Shown in pieces: positions 44,194 through 53,960 of a stretch of 64,000 bases of DNA. The notes under the pieces were generated by a model, which ran no database searches, had not been told where the DNA came from, and worked only from the letters and a program-made list of their open reading frames with translations. Both the position numbers and the translations under genes were made by a program. Origin of the DNA: Dyadobacter sp. CY312 (GTDB lineage: Bacteria; Bacteroidota; Bacteroidia; Cytophagales; Spirosomataceae); contig NZ_JAJUXG010000020.1 in NCBI RefSeq assembly GCF_021390535.1, forward strand, positions 83,417 to 147,416, given 5' to 3'. How positions within the stretch are numbered: the stretch's first letter is position 1; every line of letters begins with the position of its first letter.

Positions 44194-44203
44194 GATGTAA
44201 TTT

Positions 44204-45781
44204 TTATTTAGCAACAGATATCTTCTTGGACTTACTGCCGGTTTCAGTAACGAGCTGGATAATGAATATCCCTGAATTAACACCCGTTAGATTCACACTT
44301 TCCGTATGATGGCCTTTCCCGATAAGTTTCTTGTGGTAGAAACGTCTGCCATCCGGGTTAACGATCGTTAGACTCGCCCCTTTATCACTTTCCAGATAAA
44401 ACGAAACTTCAAACTCGCCCTGATTAGGGTTGGGCGATACCGTCAGATCATTGACCACTTCAGCATCAGGATTGGATACGTTTGCCACTTCCATCACTTC
44501 CGACATTCCGATGCGTGCAGAAGAGCTCGGACAACTTGTCGTTTCCAATATCCATTTACTAGCACCATAAATGTAGGTCGGATCGTTGCCCAAAAGGACA
44601 TCGGTAACCAGATCGCTCGGATCCCCGTCTCCCCAGTTAAATGGACTCCCGATAAGAAGCGTTGAGTTCTTTCTGATAAATGCCTCAGAAGCAGGGCTGC
44701 TTCCCGGAATCGGTGTCTTGCTCCACAAAAGGTGATCTGCTGTTCCGTTTGTCTGAAGTGTGATGATATCACCGTCCGTATTGCCCCCACCGGCCACGCC
44801 AAGCACACGGTTGTCTGGTGCCACTACTTTAACATGGGGACCCGATGATTCCAGACGCCACTTTTGAGAATCAGTGTTGTTGGCTGGCTTTACCTTTAAT
44901 ACCCCGTTCACATTCGTTAATAGTTTGCTGTTACTGGCAAGCTTCATCGTATAGCAAGGCGCGGTGACATTTACTGTTACTGTCGATGTGACGGTGCTAC
45001 CACCTTTGCTCGCAGTTAAGGTGTAGCTGTAGGAACCCGGAGTAGATGGTGCTGACAGCGTCACATTCGCTGTCGTCCCTACTGTCGTTGTACCAAGCCT
45101 CCATACATAGCTCACACCGCTGCAATCACCGCTGCAGCTTGATGTAAGCGTGAAACTTGCGTTGATAGCCGGGTTAAGATTACTTGACGAAGTCGTAATA
45201 ACCGGCATATTCGGATTGACCGGACAACTTGAAGTCTCCAATATCCATTTGCTGGCACCCCACACATACGTGGGATCATTGCCCAACCGAACGTCCGTAA
45301 TCAGGTCACTAGGATCACCGTCTCCCCAGTTAAGCGGACTCCCGATAAGAAGCGTTGAGTTCTTCCTGACAAATGCCTCAGAAGCAGGGTTGCTTCCCGG
45401 CATCGGCGTCTTGCTCCATAAAAGATGGTCGGCAGTGCCATCAGTTTGTAGCGTTAGAATGTCGCCCTCTGTATTACCCCCGTTAGCTACGCCAACCACA
45501 CGGTTGTCGCCCGCTTTTATTTTTACATGCGGTCCGGAAGACTCAATCTTCCACCTTTGGGAATCAGTATTACTGGCCGGCTTTACTTTTAAAATGCCGT
45601 TTACATTGGTCAGAAATCTGCCATTGCCGGCCATTTTCATCGTGTAACAGCCTGTGGTTACAGGGGGTGTTCCCGCTACGCGTTTGATCCGGTTGCCCGC
45701 ATTGTCATAAGTGTAGGTAATCTGTCCGATTGCCACCTGGCAACCCAACATCAGTAGCACTGATAGGTAATTCTTTAACAT
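44204..45781 (-). CDS. T9SS-sorted protein with two beta-trefoil-like repeats
   Basis: 525 aa. Signal peptide MLKNYLSVLLMLGCQVAIGQ then a single YD motif ITYTYDNAGNRIKRV. Two near-identical modules of about 150 aa (45-190 and 275-420) share CYTMKMAGNGRFLTNVNGIL / CYTMKLASNSKLLTNVNGVL, LLWSKTPMPGSNPASEAF and GDGDPSDLITDV. These are ricin-B/fascin-like sugar-binding patterns. A PKD/Ig-like module lies between them (YVWRLGTTTVGTTANVTLS). The last 80 residues are a T9SS type A sorting domain (LTVSPNPNQGEFEVSF ... SKKISVAK). Predicted cell-surface or secreted, with carbohydrate binding inferred. Confidence 0.82.
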   Translation of the reverse strand: MLKNYLSVLLMLGCQVAIGQITYTYDNAGNRIKRVAGTPPVTTGCYTMKMAGNGRFLTNVNGILKVKPASNTDSQRWKIESSGPHVKIKAGDNRVVGVANGGNTEGDILTLQTDGTADHLLWSKTPMPGSNPASEAFVRKNSTLLIGSPLNWGDGDPSDLITDVRLGNDPTYVWGASKWILETSSCPVNPNMPVITTSSSNLNPAINASFTLTSSCSGDCSGVSYVWRLGTTTVGTTANVTLSAPSTPGSYSYTLTASKGGSTVTSTVTVNVTAPCYTMKLASNSKLLTNVNGVLKVKPANNTDSQKWRLESSGPHVKVVAPDNRVLGVAGGGNTDGDIITLQTNGTADHLLWSKTPIPGSSPASEAFIRKNSTLLIGSPFNWGDGDPSDLVTDVLLGNDPTYIYGASKWILETTSCPSSSARIGMSEVMEVANVSNPDAEVVNDLTVSPNPNQGEFEVSFYLESDKGASLTIVNPDGRRFYHKKLIGKGHHTESVNLTGVNSGIFIIQLVTETGSKSKKISVAK

Positions 45782-45854
45782 AGGATGAGAGGGAGGTTAT
45801 GTACAAACCTGTTCTGTTATCAACCAAAATTTAACCAAAACGACTCTTTCGATT

Positions 45855-46625
45855 TTACTGTCTCTTACCCAAATAAAAGCCGGCCACCAACTTTTTACCT
45901 CCATCATATCTCAGCGTAAGAGTCTCCCCTACTCCCTCCTTGGTGTCAGGTTTAACAAGATTAAACTCATAGCTCTTCACCCCTGCATAAGTGTTGACAC
46001 TAGCCTGCGCATTCGACACAGCCTCTTCACTGACCGTAAAATCCCTGTACTGCCCCGATGCCTTAAACTCCGAATTGAAAAAACTCAACTCCTCCTTCGA
46101 AAGCTTACTGGCACCACCAGACATATCCTCAAAGTTGACTAGACTCTCTATACGGTTAAAACTGCCTACCCAGATCAGATTCCCATTTTCATCAAAAATC
46201 AATGGTAAATTCGTAATCCCGAAATAGCTGACTAACACCTCATATTGAACGGCCCTGCTGGCAGACGTATATACCGAGCAGCTGGTGAAAGTCAACTCAT
46301 TTTTATCAGAAAGAGCTTCTTTCAACTGCTTCTCCAAGTTTGGTAATTTGGAAAGATAATCAACGTTGCGACGCGAACGGTCTTTAATAAACGTCTGAAT
46401 CCTTTCGGGCAGATCTGTGAATTTTACATCCTCAGAAACAAAGGGACCCGGCGTAACTGTTGTCTGATTATCGAATCCGGTATTGGTCTGAATAACTGCC
46501 CCTTTAGACGCCTGGTTATAGGCATGATCTGAAAGTTTTCTGGTATTTTTTTTAAAACCTCCCTGAGAAGGTGTAAACGAGCATAGCAAAACAGTTGTTG
46601 CTAAAAAATAGTATTGTGTTTTCAT
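45855..46625 (-). CDS. Secreted protein of unknown function
   Basis: 256 aa with a signal peptide (MKTQYYFLATTVLLCSFTPS). The mature part has a charged helical segment (DLPERIQTFIKDRSRRNVDY, LEKQLKEALSDKNELTF) and two beta-rich portions (YEVLVSYFGITNLPLIFDEN; GVGETLTLRYDGGKKLVAGF). I recognise no domain. It ends 73 bp upstream of the T9SS protein on the same strand, so both may belong to one unit. No sorting domain and no lipobox, so periplasm is the default prediction. Confidence 0.65.
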   Translation of the reverse strand: MKTQYYFLATTVLLCSFTPSQGGFKKNTRKLSDHAYNQASKGAVIQTNTGFDNQTTVTPGPFVSEDVKFTDLPERIQTFIKDRSRRNVDYLSKLPNLEKQLKEALSDKNELTFTSCSVYTSASRAVQYEVLVSYFGITNLPLIFDENGNLIWVGSFNRIESLVNFEDMSGGASKLSKEELSFFNSEFKASGQYRDFTVSEEAVSNAQASVNTYAGVKSYEFNLVKPDTKEGVGETLTLRYDGGKKLVAGFYLGKRQ

Positions 46626-47197
46626 ACATCAATGACGTTAATACATAGAACCCTGCACAAAAAAGCATGTAACTTCAACGAAGGCAGCAAACCTGATAAT
46701 TCCTTACATACATACTTGCATAATACAGCAAATCAACATACGCAGATAGAAATCCCAAATGCAACTAAAAAACCAAAAAGTTGGTACCTGATGTAAAATG
46801 TACATCAAAGCAAACACCAGGGTTTAAAAAACCCAGACCATTTAACACTTAAATAATAGGCTTACCGGCTACCCGTCATGATAGCATGAATAGCGAGACA
46901 AAAAATTGATAAATCCCCGACCAGGGAAATTTGACGAAAACTGATAATCGCAATTCATAATCTCTGCATGGAGGGTAACTAGTATCGAACTGATGGTTAC
47001 AAAGTTAACATTATGCGCAAACAATTAATAATAAATGTAGAAATATTTTTATACGAAAGTGCCATTTTTTATTTGTTAAGTACCAATTCTTCTTTTCTTA
47101 AACATACTTACCTATCAAAGTGCTAATAATCAGCAGTATAACTCATTTACAATATTTATTATGTATGAAACTGAACCGTGCATATTGAAAAACCGGG
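46626..47197. other. AT-rich intergenic, no gene found
   Basis: About 570 bp. A small hairpin near 46823-46836 (GGGTTTAAAAAACCC) is the only structure noticed. No credible frame or RNA gene. Confidence 0.4.
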
Positions 47198-47356
47198 TTA
47201 TACCCAAATTTTTGGACGCTTTGGAAATGGAGACATGCTACCAACCGAGTCGCCATCCGCGCCGACCTCCCAGGACTCAATGTTGGTGCCTTGGGATCCT
47301 ACGTTAAACAATGCAACCAGACCGCTTGTCCCATCTAAGTGTAGATTACCTAATCG
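47198..47356 (-). pseudogene. Unrecognised coding remnant
   Basis: 52 sense codons with a stop at 47198 and no start codon at its upstream end: LHLDGTSGLVALFNVGSQGT, then ESWEVGADGDSVGSMSPFPK. The composition is protein-like and unlike the AT-rich flanks. It is probably the tail of a lost secreted or structural protein. Confidence 0.4.
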
Positions 47357-47378
47357 TTAATATACCTGTATTGCCAGT

Positions 47379-48719
47379 TCATTGTATTTCAACTACCTTC
47401 CAAAAGGGGGGGCCTTCTTGGGTTACCTCTTTATTCCCATCCAACGATTGAAGCGTAATTCTATAAAAGCCAGGTGGTACTGCTTGCGGAATAAAAATAG
47501 CTGGTTCGCCCTCAAAATTTCGATGAGAAAATATAATTGCTTCTGCTATATAACTTTTCGAGACATCCCCAACCGGCACTAGCTTAAAACGACCTTTTCC
47601 ATCAAAGTAGTTTACCGATACACCAAGCCAAGCTCCCCTGCTCAACACAGGTTTCCTATTCACCTCGCATGTACCCTCACTTTCCAGTAGTCGAAAAATT
47701 TCCAAAGGTTCATGTTGTCTATCACTAACTTTTGTCCCAAAACAAAACGGGCGAGCTAAGTTATTCTTTTGGATCAACCTCACAGCATATGGGCCAAATT
47801 TAATTTCTTGGGGAATTATAACGTTCATGAATTCACCATACTTACCGAACTCCAACTCCTGGATTGCAAAGCTGCGATCTAGTGAATCGATTAATTCAAC
47901 ATCAATCGTATGCTCAAGAAGGTTATGTCCTTTGATTCTCAAGGTATCGCCCGGTTTCACGGTTGGCCCTGCTATCATCGGCCATTGTATTAGCGTCATT
48001 GGCCCACTTTTTACAATGATCGGTTTAGCCATTTTCAATACGGAATTATCATTCATAGTTAGCTCGACATGATAAGCTCCCGGCAAGAGATGAGGTAATG
48101 CCCAGGCGTTAATCGCCAGGTGATTAACGTATCTACCTGTCCCTCTGTATACCTGTCTTTCATATTCTGACATCTCAGCATTCAATACAAGCAAGTTTCC
48201 AGTTTGAACTTCGATAAACTTTATCTGAATAGGCAATGGATTTCCATAGAGATTTTTCACTGGAATATATATTTCTGAATCCTGACCGTTGAATAAAACA
48301 TACTCTATTGGATCAGCAGTATTCTCAATTATAATTTCGCCCTTAGCAACAGCCATCAGCTTATAACGAGAAATCAGAAAAGGACTCTCACCCATAGTAC
48401 TAACAACATTCAAATCGAAGGAGTCATACATAAAAATGGAGTTCCAATCGATTTCTCCATACTTAAGTTTGGCCTTAGGCGTGTACTTGACCTCCCCGGT
48501 TAAGTTTTCGGGAAGAAGAGACGGAACTTTCACTACAATCAATAGTTTATTCTGGTCGAGTACAACATCCTCCTCCGGAATACCGGATAATTTAATTGAT
48601 TCGATTCGAGGTAGCCCATCATGGAGTGGATTAATCTCCGATGTTTTACATGTACTAAATAGTACGCAAACTAAAACGGTGCAAACCAAATGTGCTATAT
48701 ATATACAGATCTTTTCCAT
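47379..48719 (-). CDS. Surface lipoprotein with IPT-like domain, unknown
   Basis: 446 aa from MEKICIYIAHLVCTVLVCVL (start at 48719; an ATG six codons earlier is less likely). Lipoprotein signal ending LFSTC. The rest is beta-rich, with an IPT/TIG-like segment around residues 255-345 (PMIAGPTVKPGDTLRIKGHN ... FGPYAVRLIQKNN) and a C-terminal beta domain (GFYRITLQSLDGNKEVTQEG). It lies downstream of two secreted hydrolase-like genes in the same direction but behind a terminator hairpin. It may hold or present those proteins at the surface (inference). Confidence 0.65.
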   Translation of the reverse strand: MEKICIYIAHLVCTVLVCVLFSTCKTSEINPLHDGLPRIESIKLSGIPEEDVVLDQNKLLIVVKVPSLLPENLTGEVKYTPKAKLKYGEIDWNSIFMYDSFDLNVVSTMGESPFLISRYKLMAVAKGEIIIENTADPIEYVLFNGQDSEIYIPVKNLYGNPLPIQIKFIEVQTGNLLVLNAEMSEYERQVYRGTGRYVNHLAINAWALPHLLPGAYHVELTMNDNSVLKMAKPIIVKSGPMTLIQWPMIAGPTVKPGDTLRIKGHNLLEHTIDVELIDSLDRSFAIQELEFGKYGEFMNVIIPQEIKFGPYAVRLIQKNNLARPFCFGTKVSDRQHEPLEIFRLLESEGTCEVNRKPVLSRGAWLGVSVNYFDGKGRFKLVPVGDVSKSYIAEAIIFSHRNFEGEPAIFIPQAVPPGFYRITLQSLDGNKEVTQEGPPFWKVVEIQ

Positions 48720-48728
48720 TACAAAAGT

Positions 48729-48764
48729 AGTCCTCATGAAGTCAGGTCTGGCTTCATGAGGACT
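48729..48764 (-). terminator. Terminator after the SASA esterase
   Basis: AGTCCTCATGAAG (48729-48741) pairs perfectly with CTTCATGAGGACT (48752-48764); minus-strand tail CTTTTGT. It abuts the start of the lipoprotein gene, so read-through would be needed for co-transcription. Confidence 0.7.
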
Positions 48765-48774
48765 TTGGTTAATT

Positions 48775-50562
48775 TTAGTTTACCTTAACAACTTTCTTGG
48801 TTATAGCAAGATCGTTCACATAAAGCATATAAAACAACACTCCATTGCTAATATTGCTACCATTTACAGGATACTTATATGTACCCTTACTATGAATGTT
48901 TTCTACAAGTTTTTTTACAACACTTCCTTTGATATCTACTAGTTCAAGTCTTATCATACTTTCGGTTGGAATTGTAAATTCAATTGTGAAATCTTTTACG
49001 AACGGGACAGGATATGCCTTGGTAGAAATTCCTAACTCTTCCTCATTCCATTCCTCCCGCCCTTCAACAAGTCCTTCCCTACATCCTGGACAACCAGTTG
49101 TATACACGGTTTGCGTAACATTCCAATTCCCATTCACATTTCTAACTAAACAAGCATAACGACCAGAACCTGTTCCAGTTAAAATATTGGTTCCTGACCC
49201 AGTATTTGTGTTAGGAGACGTCATATTCATCCAACGATACTCTGGATAGCCAGATGGAACAGTCAGAGTCCAGCTACTTCCCGATTTTGTCATTGAAATT
49301 GTTGGGGAAGAAGTAGCTGCAATGACAGAATATGATCCGGAAGGGCTTGCAATCTTGGTCTTCCACAAGCCTCCTACCAAAGTTAAGGCATTCGTTCTAT
49401 CTTCTCTAAAATGAACTTTATCAGTTGCCTCCCTATAACCATTTCCTAAGCCATCTGTTATAACTCCTTTAAAGCTTATATCAGTACCATCAATTGGAGG
49501 TATAACAACGTCATTTTGAGCAAGAGTAACATCACTGCTAACAGCTGGTGGGCTTCCCATATATGATGGATTATTGCCTTGATAAGATGCTTCTGATACA
49601 AGCCATCTAAGCGAGCTCGAAAAGTCCGTTCTTGACTTATCAATAACGCTACTTAAATTTGTCCGATAATTGATTCGCGTAGTAAACTTGGACCGGTCTG
49701 CATTATTATCTCCCTCTCCCTGATGCCAAAGTACTGCTTTTACTCCAAAAATAGAAGCATAAAATTTTAAAGAATTTTTAAAATCAAAATATGGTTGTGC
49801 TGTTCCCGAATAGCCAGTTCCACACCACTTTGCAAGTGTGTAATCGTTAATGGTATTACTACCTGCTGCACTCTCTTTCCAATTAACGCTGGTCGAACCT
49901 CCGGCCGACGCATTAAAGAACGCTATGGGTATACCTCCGGAAGGAAATCCAGTTTGTAAATCTTGCCCTAATTTTAACCAGTACCAAGAATTGTTGCCAC
50001 TAGGGGCAATTCGGTTGTATCCATTAAGTGAACTCATGACGGGATACTCGGGTAATCCAGGATTACAACTTCCATTTAAATCATGGCTGAGTATTCCGTC
50101 ATAAGTAGTAAGAGAAGGTAAAGACCAAGTACCACTTTCCGGGTATCCTTGGGCATTGGATTGCCCGGCGACTATATATACATCGCCAACGCCAAATCTC
50201 ACCCTGTTCGGTGTTTCTGGGTAACCCGTACCAATATTGAATGCTCGAACAACCACATCGTACCACCCAATAGGTAAATACATAGTTGTCCTGTACAATC
50301 CATAGGTTGGATTAGTTACAATAGTTGAATAGCTAGAATAGGTAGACAGAGCCGCTCCTGTATTAACATCCAACTTCATAATCTCATATTCAATTCTGTA
50401 ATCACTTGCACCTCCGAGATACTGTCCTGCTAAAACAATACCGGTGTATCCAGAAGCACTACCTTGATAGACACCCTTAATGGGAAGAGATATCGAAGCC
50501 AACTGTGCCCATAACAATGAAGGCATTAACGATAATAATGCTAATCTGATAAGAGATTTCAT
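48775..50562 (-). CDS. SASA-type carbohydrate esterase with T9SS sorting domain
   Basis: 595 aa from MKSLIRLALLSLMPSLLWAQ (signal peptide; earlier in-frame ATG at 50595 rejected). The catalytic region starts VGDVYIVAGQSNAQGYPESG, the GQSN block of the sialate O-acetylesterase family (PF03629), with VLWHQGEGDNN as the later block. A beta-domain around 430-500 is followed by a T9SS type A sorting domain (AYPVPFVKDFTIEFTIP ... ITKKVVKVN). Predicted to be secreted and act on acetylated glycans; the sugar is not predictable. It follows the SGNH-like gene by 29 bp, likely one operon. Confidence 0.82.
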   Translation of the reverse strand: MKSLIRLALLSLMPSLLWAQLASISLPIKGVYQGSASGYTGIVLAGQYLGGASDYRIEYEIMKLDVNTGAALSTYSSYSTIVTNPTYGLYRTTMYLPIGWYDVVVRAFNIGTGYPETPNRVRFGVGDVYIVAGQSNAQGYPESGTWSLPSLTTYDGILSHDLNGSCNPGLPEYPVMSSLNGYNRIAPSGNNSWYWLKLGQDLQTGFPSGGIPIAFFNASAGGSTSVNWKESAAGSNTINDYTLAKWCGTGYSGTAQPYFDFKNSLKFYASIFGVKAVLWHQGEGDNNADRSKFTTRINYRTNLSSVIDKSRTDFSSSLRWLVSEASYQGNNPSYMGSPPAVSSDVTLAQNDVVIPPIDGTDISFKGVITDGLGNGYREATDKVHFREDRTNALTLVGGLWKTKIASPSGSYSVIAATSSPTISMTKSGSSWTLTVPSGYPEYRWMNMTSPNTNTGSGTNILTGTGSGRYACLVRNVNGNWNVTQTVYTTGCPGCREGLVEGREEWNEEELGISTKAYPVPFVKDFTIEFTIPTESMIRLELVDIKGSVVKKLVENIHSKGTYKYPVNGSNISNGVLFYMLYVNDLAITKKVVKVN

Positions 50563-50591
50563 GATCCGAAAATTTAAGTGTTTGTCAAAGT

Positions 50592-52073
50592 TCAATTCTC
50601 TATGATTTTCACAAATTGTGTAATGTCAATTAGTTTTATTTTAGCATTAAAAGTATCATTAAGGACTTCAATTGCCTCATTAGCTATTACGGCATTCCCT
50701 ATCGAAGAGGGGTAAATTCCATCTGAAGAAAAAAAGTTGCCATTGACCCCACCGTCAATTAGATATCCGTCCTTGGATTTAAAGTCACCCTCATATATTC
50801 TTTTATATAGGTCGGCTAAGTCTACCACTATCAAACCTTTCTCTTTGGCTTCTCGTTTGATTCTTAAATTGATTAGCTCTGAAGAACCTCCCACTAATTC
50901 CTCGTGATCCGCTACATCAGTGTCTAGTAGTGGAAACTCAGCACCCCTTCCCTCTTTTGCATTTTTAAAGACAAACTCAACATTTTGCGTGGGAAGAAAA
51001 ACCATGTCTCCGGCTATTTCTCTTACACCCAATATATTTTCTCTGGAAAGTGTTAATTTTATATTGGGATTAATCTGATCCAACTTACTTTTAGTAAACC
51101 AGTTAAAATAAGGTAGGTGCCGAAAATCTGGTATTGTAAAGACGACTCCAATAGCTCCCGCTCTTTTTGCTTGATCAGCCAATAATATGGTGAGGGGAGA
51201 TGTTTCAGATGATGCCATTCCCCAACTCATTTTGACATGTTTATTCTCCAAGTTCTCTTCCATCATCTCATCGAATCCAAACACAGACATAACGATAGCG
51301 GGCTGTTTTACATTAATCTTATTCAAAGCCATATCCCAATAGGTTGATCTATTTTTCTTGGCTTCAGGAGCCAACCTCCATAAAAATGGCATATCATCTG
51401 TGTACCTCCGCCCAAATTCATCAAAAATCCAACCATTCTCATTGGGCGATAATATACCACTAATACTACCCCTAGAAATTCGGGGAAAAGCCAGATTTTC
51501 AGCTTCCTCTCCGTCGTATGGTTCAAACTCTGGAATGTCGGAAAAGTTTACGCTCGCCAAATTGTTAGTAATTTCCTTCCAACGTGGCCCCGAGTTACTC
51601 CTTTCAGCAATCAAGTAACCAGTACCATTTCTATGTTCCAAGTCGAACAGTGGTGAATTAAAATTTGAAATACCCATTTGATGAGCTAACAAGTTAGGAA
51701 AAGATAGCTGCTGTCCTGCCCTGTACAAACCTCCGTCTTTCCAACCAGCTGCAAGCCCATCACCAAAAACCAAAAATGGTGATTGCTTTGAATTGGTTTC
51801 AAGTGCTGTAAGATTGGGTGGCTCTACTTCTAGATTCATCCATCTTTCAGCATTTAAAGATTGATCTTTTTCTTCTCCATTGCCTACTATGAAACTTGGA
51901 TCCAAAAACCTTCTAAGAAAAAGGGTGGGATCGTCTGCTCTCCTGAGATTTCCCCTAGTATCTGAGGTATCTAAGACGATCGTGACATCCCTTGACAATG
52001 TTTCCGTACTGCCAAATAAGTTAGCTCCAAAAATTAAAGCTACTGAGGAAAGTAAATAAGCTCTTGCTTTCAT
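50592..52073 (-). CDS. SGNH-like secreted protein lacking catalytic Ser and His
   Basis: 493 aa with a signal peptide (MKARAYLLSSVALIFGANLF). The SGNH block I region reads VFGDGLAAGWKDGGLYRAGQ, where relatives have GDSLSAGY or GNSLTAGY: the nucleophile Ser is Gly. Block V reads SSDGIYPSSIGNAVIANEAI, where DxIHP is expected: His is Tyr. Intervening features (FPNLLAHQMGISNF, AIVMSVFGFDEM) fit the family. It is therefore probably a non-catalytic binding protein or pseudoenzyme. It is the first gene of a three-gene run with the SASA esterase and the lipoprotein. Confidence 0.7.
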   Translation of the reverse strand: MKARAYLLSSVALIFGANLFGSTETLSRDVTIVLDTSDTRGNLRRADDPTLFLRRFLDPSFIVGNGEEKDQSLNAERWMNLEVEPPNLTALETNSKQSPFLVFGDGLAAGWKDGGLYRAGQQLSFPNLLAHQMGISNFNSPLFDLEHRNGTGYLIAERSNSGPRWKEITNNLASVNFSDIPEFEPYDGEEAENLAFPRISRGSISGILSPNENGWIFDEFGRRYTDDMPFLWRLAPEAKKNRSTYWDMALNKINVKQPAIVMSVFGFDEMMEENLENKHVKMSWGMASSETSPLTILLADQAKRAGAIGVVFTIPDFRHLPYFNWFTKSKLDQINPNIKLTLSRENILGVREIAGDMVFLPTQNVEFVFKNAKEGRGAEFPLLDTDVADHEELVGGSSELINLRIKREAKEKGLIVVDLADLYKRIYEGDFKSKDGYLIDGGVNGNFFSSDGIYPSSIGNAVIANEAIEVLNDTFNAKIKLIDITQFVKIIEN

Positions 52074-52374
52074 ACTAGTGGTTAGTTAAATGGACAAAAA
52101 ACTCCTTTATTCGAGTACTCAAACAAACGGATAATTCAGCTTGGTGGCCGCCAGGTCAACCATCAAATCAGAACCTCCTCTAAATTGAACTATATAAATA
52201 TTATATATAAAAATACGACATTGATAAGCAATTTACAAGCCATACACCACGCAGTACGATTTTATGAATAATTGGATTTTATGAATAATTGGATTTCTTG
52301 ACATATTACATCTTCAAAAAGAGGAAGCCTGTTTGGGAGTTATATTTTGTCTGTGGATGAATTGGTTATAACAT
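52074..52374. other. Intergenic with a 17-bp tandem duplication
   Basis: No gene. GATTTTATGAATAATTG occurs twice in tandem (52258-52291) with a 5-base third start. The left end of the IS21-type element must lie near 52375-52390. Confidence 0.5.
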
Positions 52375-52397
52375 GATTGTCTAAAACGGACTTCACC

Positions 52398-52701
52398 GGG
52401 CCAGTCATTTCGGAGTATCATGGGCCAGTCATAACGGAAATCAACGGGCCAAAATTCAGGATCATTTTTCGGAGGTCATTGGGCCAGGTTATTAGCAAGT
52501 CAAGATTTCGATTTTGACCGAAAACGGAGGTTACTGGGCCAATGATGATTTTGATTTCGGAAGTCAATGGGCCATTCCTTCGGGTGAGAGTTGGTCAAGG
52601 CATCTTAAAACGGAGGTCATTGGGCCAAAATCTGCTTCAATCCGATCCTGATCTGTCAATACAGGCAATCTAACTTCTTAAAAAACGGAAGTCATTGGGC
52701 C
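52398..52701 (+). repeat. Eight iterated end repeats (CGGARGTCAWTGGGCC type)
   Basis: GGGCC cores at 52398, 52422, 52446, 52481, 52536, 52569, 52622 and 52697. Most are preceded by CGGARGTCAWT. IS21 elements bind their transposase at multiple terminal repeats, which explains the array. Eight copies over 300 bp is an unusually long end. Confidence 0.8.
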
Positions 52702-52750
52702 ACTTTCCATGATTTATCATAGCCTTGTTTCTGAATTAAATCTCAGCGAC

Positions 52751-53536
52751 ATGGCCGGACAAAGGATCAATATCATGGAAATACGTAGCTTGATTGCATT
52801 AAAATTAAAGGGGTTAAGTAATAGAAAAGTTGCAGATCTGTTAAAGATTAACCGTAAGACCGTTGATAATTATACCAGCCGTTTTTCAGCTCTGAATCTG
52901 GGCTTTGATGAGCTTATTAATCTTACAGAGCCCGATCTCCGGGATCTGTTTACCGAAGAGCCACAGACTGAAAAACAGCGTTACGAACTGCTAGCTGCAC
53001 GTTTTTCTTACTTCGAAAAGCAGCTTCGCAAGCCAGGGTGTACACTTCAGGCACTTTGGAAAGAATACCTTCAACAAAATCCACAGGGTTACAAATACAC
53101 CCAGTTTACTTTTCATTATCGTCGTTGGCGCTCCCTAAATAACCATAGTGGAAAGCTTGATCATAAAGCCGGAGAAAAGCTCTTCATTGACTTCTGTGGC
53201 AAAAAATTATCCTACATCGATAAAGCGACCGGAGAACAAGTTGAAGTAGAGGTTTTTGTAGGTGTTCTGCCCTGCAGCCAGTATACTTTTGTAAAAGCCG
53301 TTGCTTCACAAAAAAGGGAGGATCTTATTCTTTGTCTGGACTCCTGTCTGCAATGGATTGGTGGTGTTCCACAGGCTATTGTATCGGATAATCGCCGGGC
53401 GACCCCGCTGAAAGCTGCTGTCAGCAAAGGCAGTAAATATGCCCCGGTAATTAATAGAACGCTTACTGATTTTGCGCTGCATTATAGCTGTGCCGTCGAT
53501 CCGGCCCGCCCGCATCACCCTCAGGATTATGTGTAA
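52751..53536 (+). pseudogene. istA: istA transposase, 3' truncated
   Basis: Residues from MAGQRINIMEIRSLIALKLK (preferred start 52751; the frame is open to 52709). The helix-turn-helix GLSNRKVADLLKINRKTVDN and the start of the DDE core (LFIDFCGKKLSYIDKATGEQ; AIVSDNRRATPLK) are present. Similarity ends at DPARPHHPQ, after which DYV-stop is foreign. About 262 of the usual 500 residues remain, with the last catalytic residue lost. Confidence 0.88.
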
Positions 53537-53670
53537 ACTTTTAATATGTGTAAAATTAGATATAAGGTATTGTTAGTGAGTAGTTTAATCTGTTAGAAGT
53601 TTACATAATATTGTTGAGCTTGCCATCATCTAAAACAAAAACTATAAATACTAGGAATACCTCACGAACA

Positions 53671-53862
53671 TTATCGCACCGAATTACTCAAATTTCTCTG
53701 GCATTCAGAAACCAATTGATAATCGAACTTAAACGGTAATCTCTCCGAATTTTGGGTATAAACAGGATATCTAACTAACCAATCTTCATATTTAGAATTG
53801 AAAAATGGATAAAATTCGGATTTAGTACTAAACGTACCAAGGTATTTCAAACCAATTATATT
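53671..53862 (-). pseudogene. Unrecognised coding remnant
   Basis: 63 sense codons between stops with no start: LGTFSTKSEFYPFFNSKYED, then WLVRYPVYTQNSERLPFKFD and a stop at 53671. Protein-like composition, no family recognised. It lies between the IS21 break and the Crp-like gene. Confidence 0.35.
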
Positions 53863-53960
53863 AATTCATTTTGCGCAAATGAAATATGTTCATTAAGTCC
53901 AGTTAATATCTCAATTACTCACAAAATATCTATATCAATTACAATTTCCGAAGAATTGTA

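Larger units (their letters stand above)
52375..53536 (+). mobile_element. IS21-family element, truncated after the first half of istA
   Basis: The left end carries eight GGGCC-containing repeats (52398-52701), then istA from 52751. The element breaks at about 53530, inside istA; istB and the right end are missing. Sequence beyond the break is AT-rich and unrelated. Left boundary approximate. Confidence 0.8.

Noticed and set aside
52398..52701. Regular repeats suggesting a CRISPR array
   Set aside because: Units are short, irregularly spaced and directly precede istA; they are IS21 terminal repeats.
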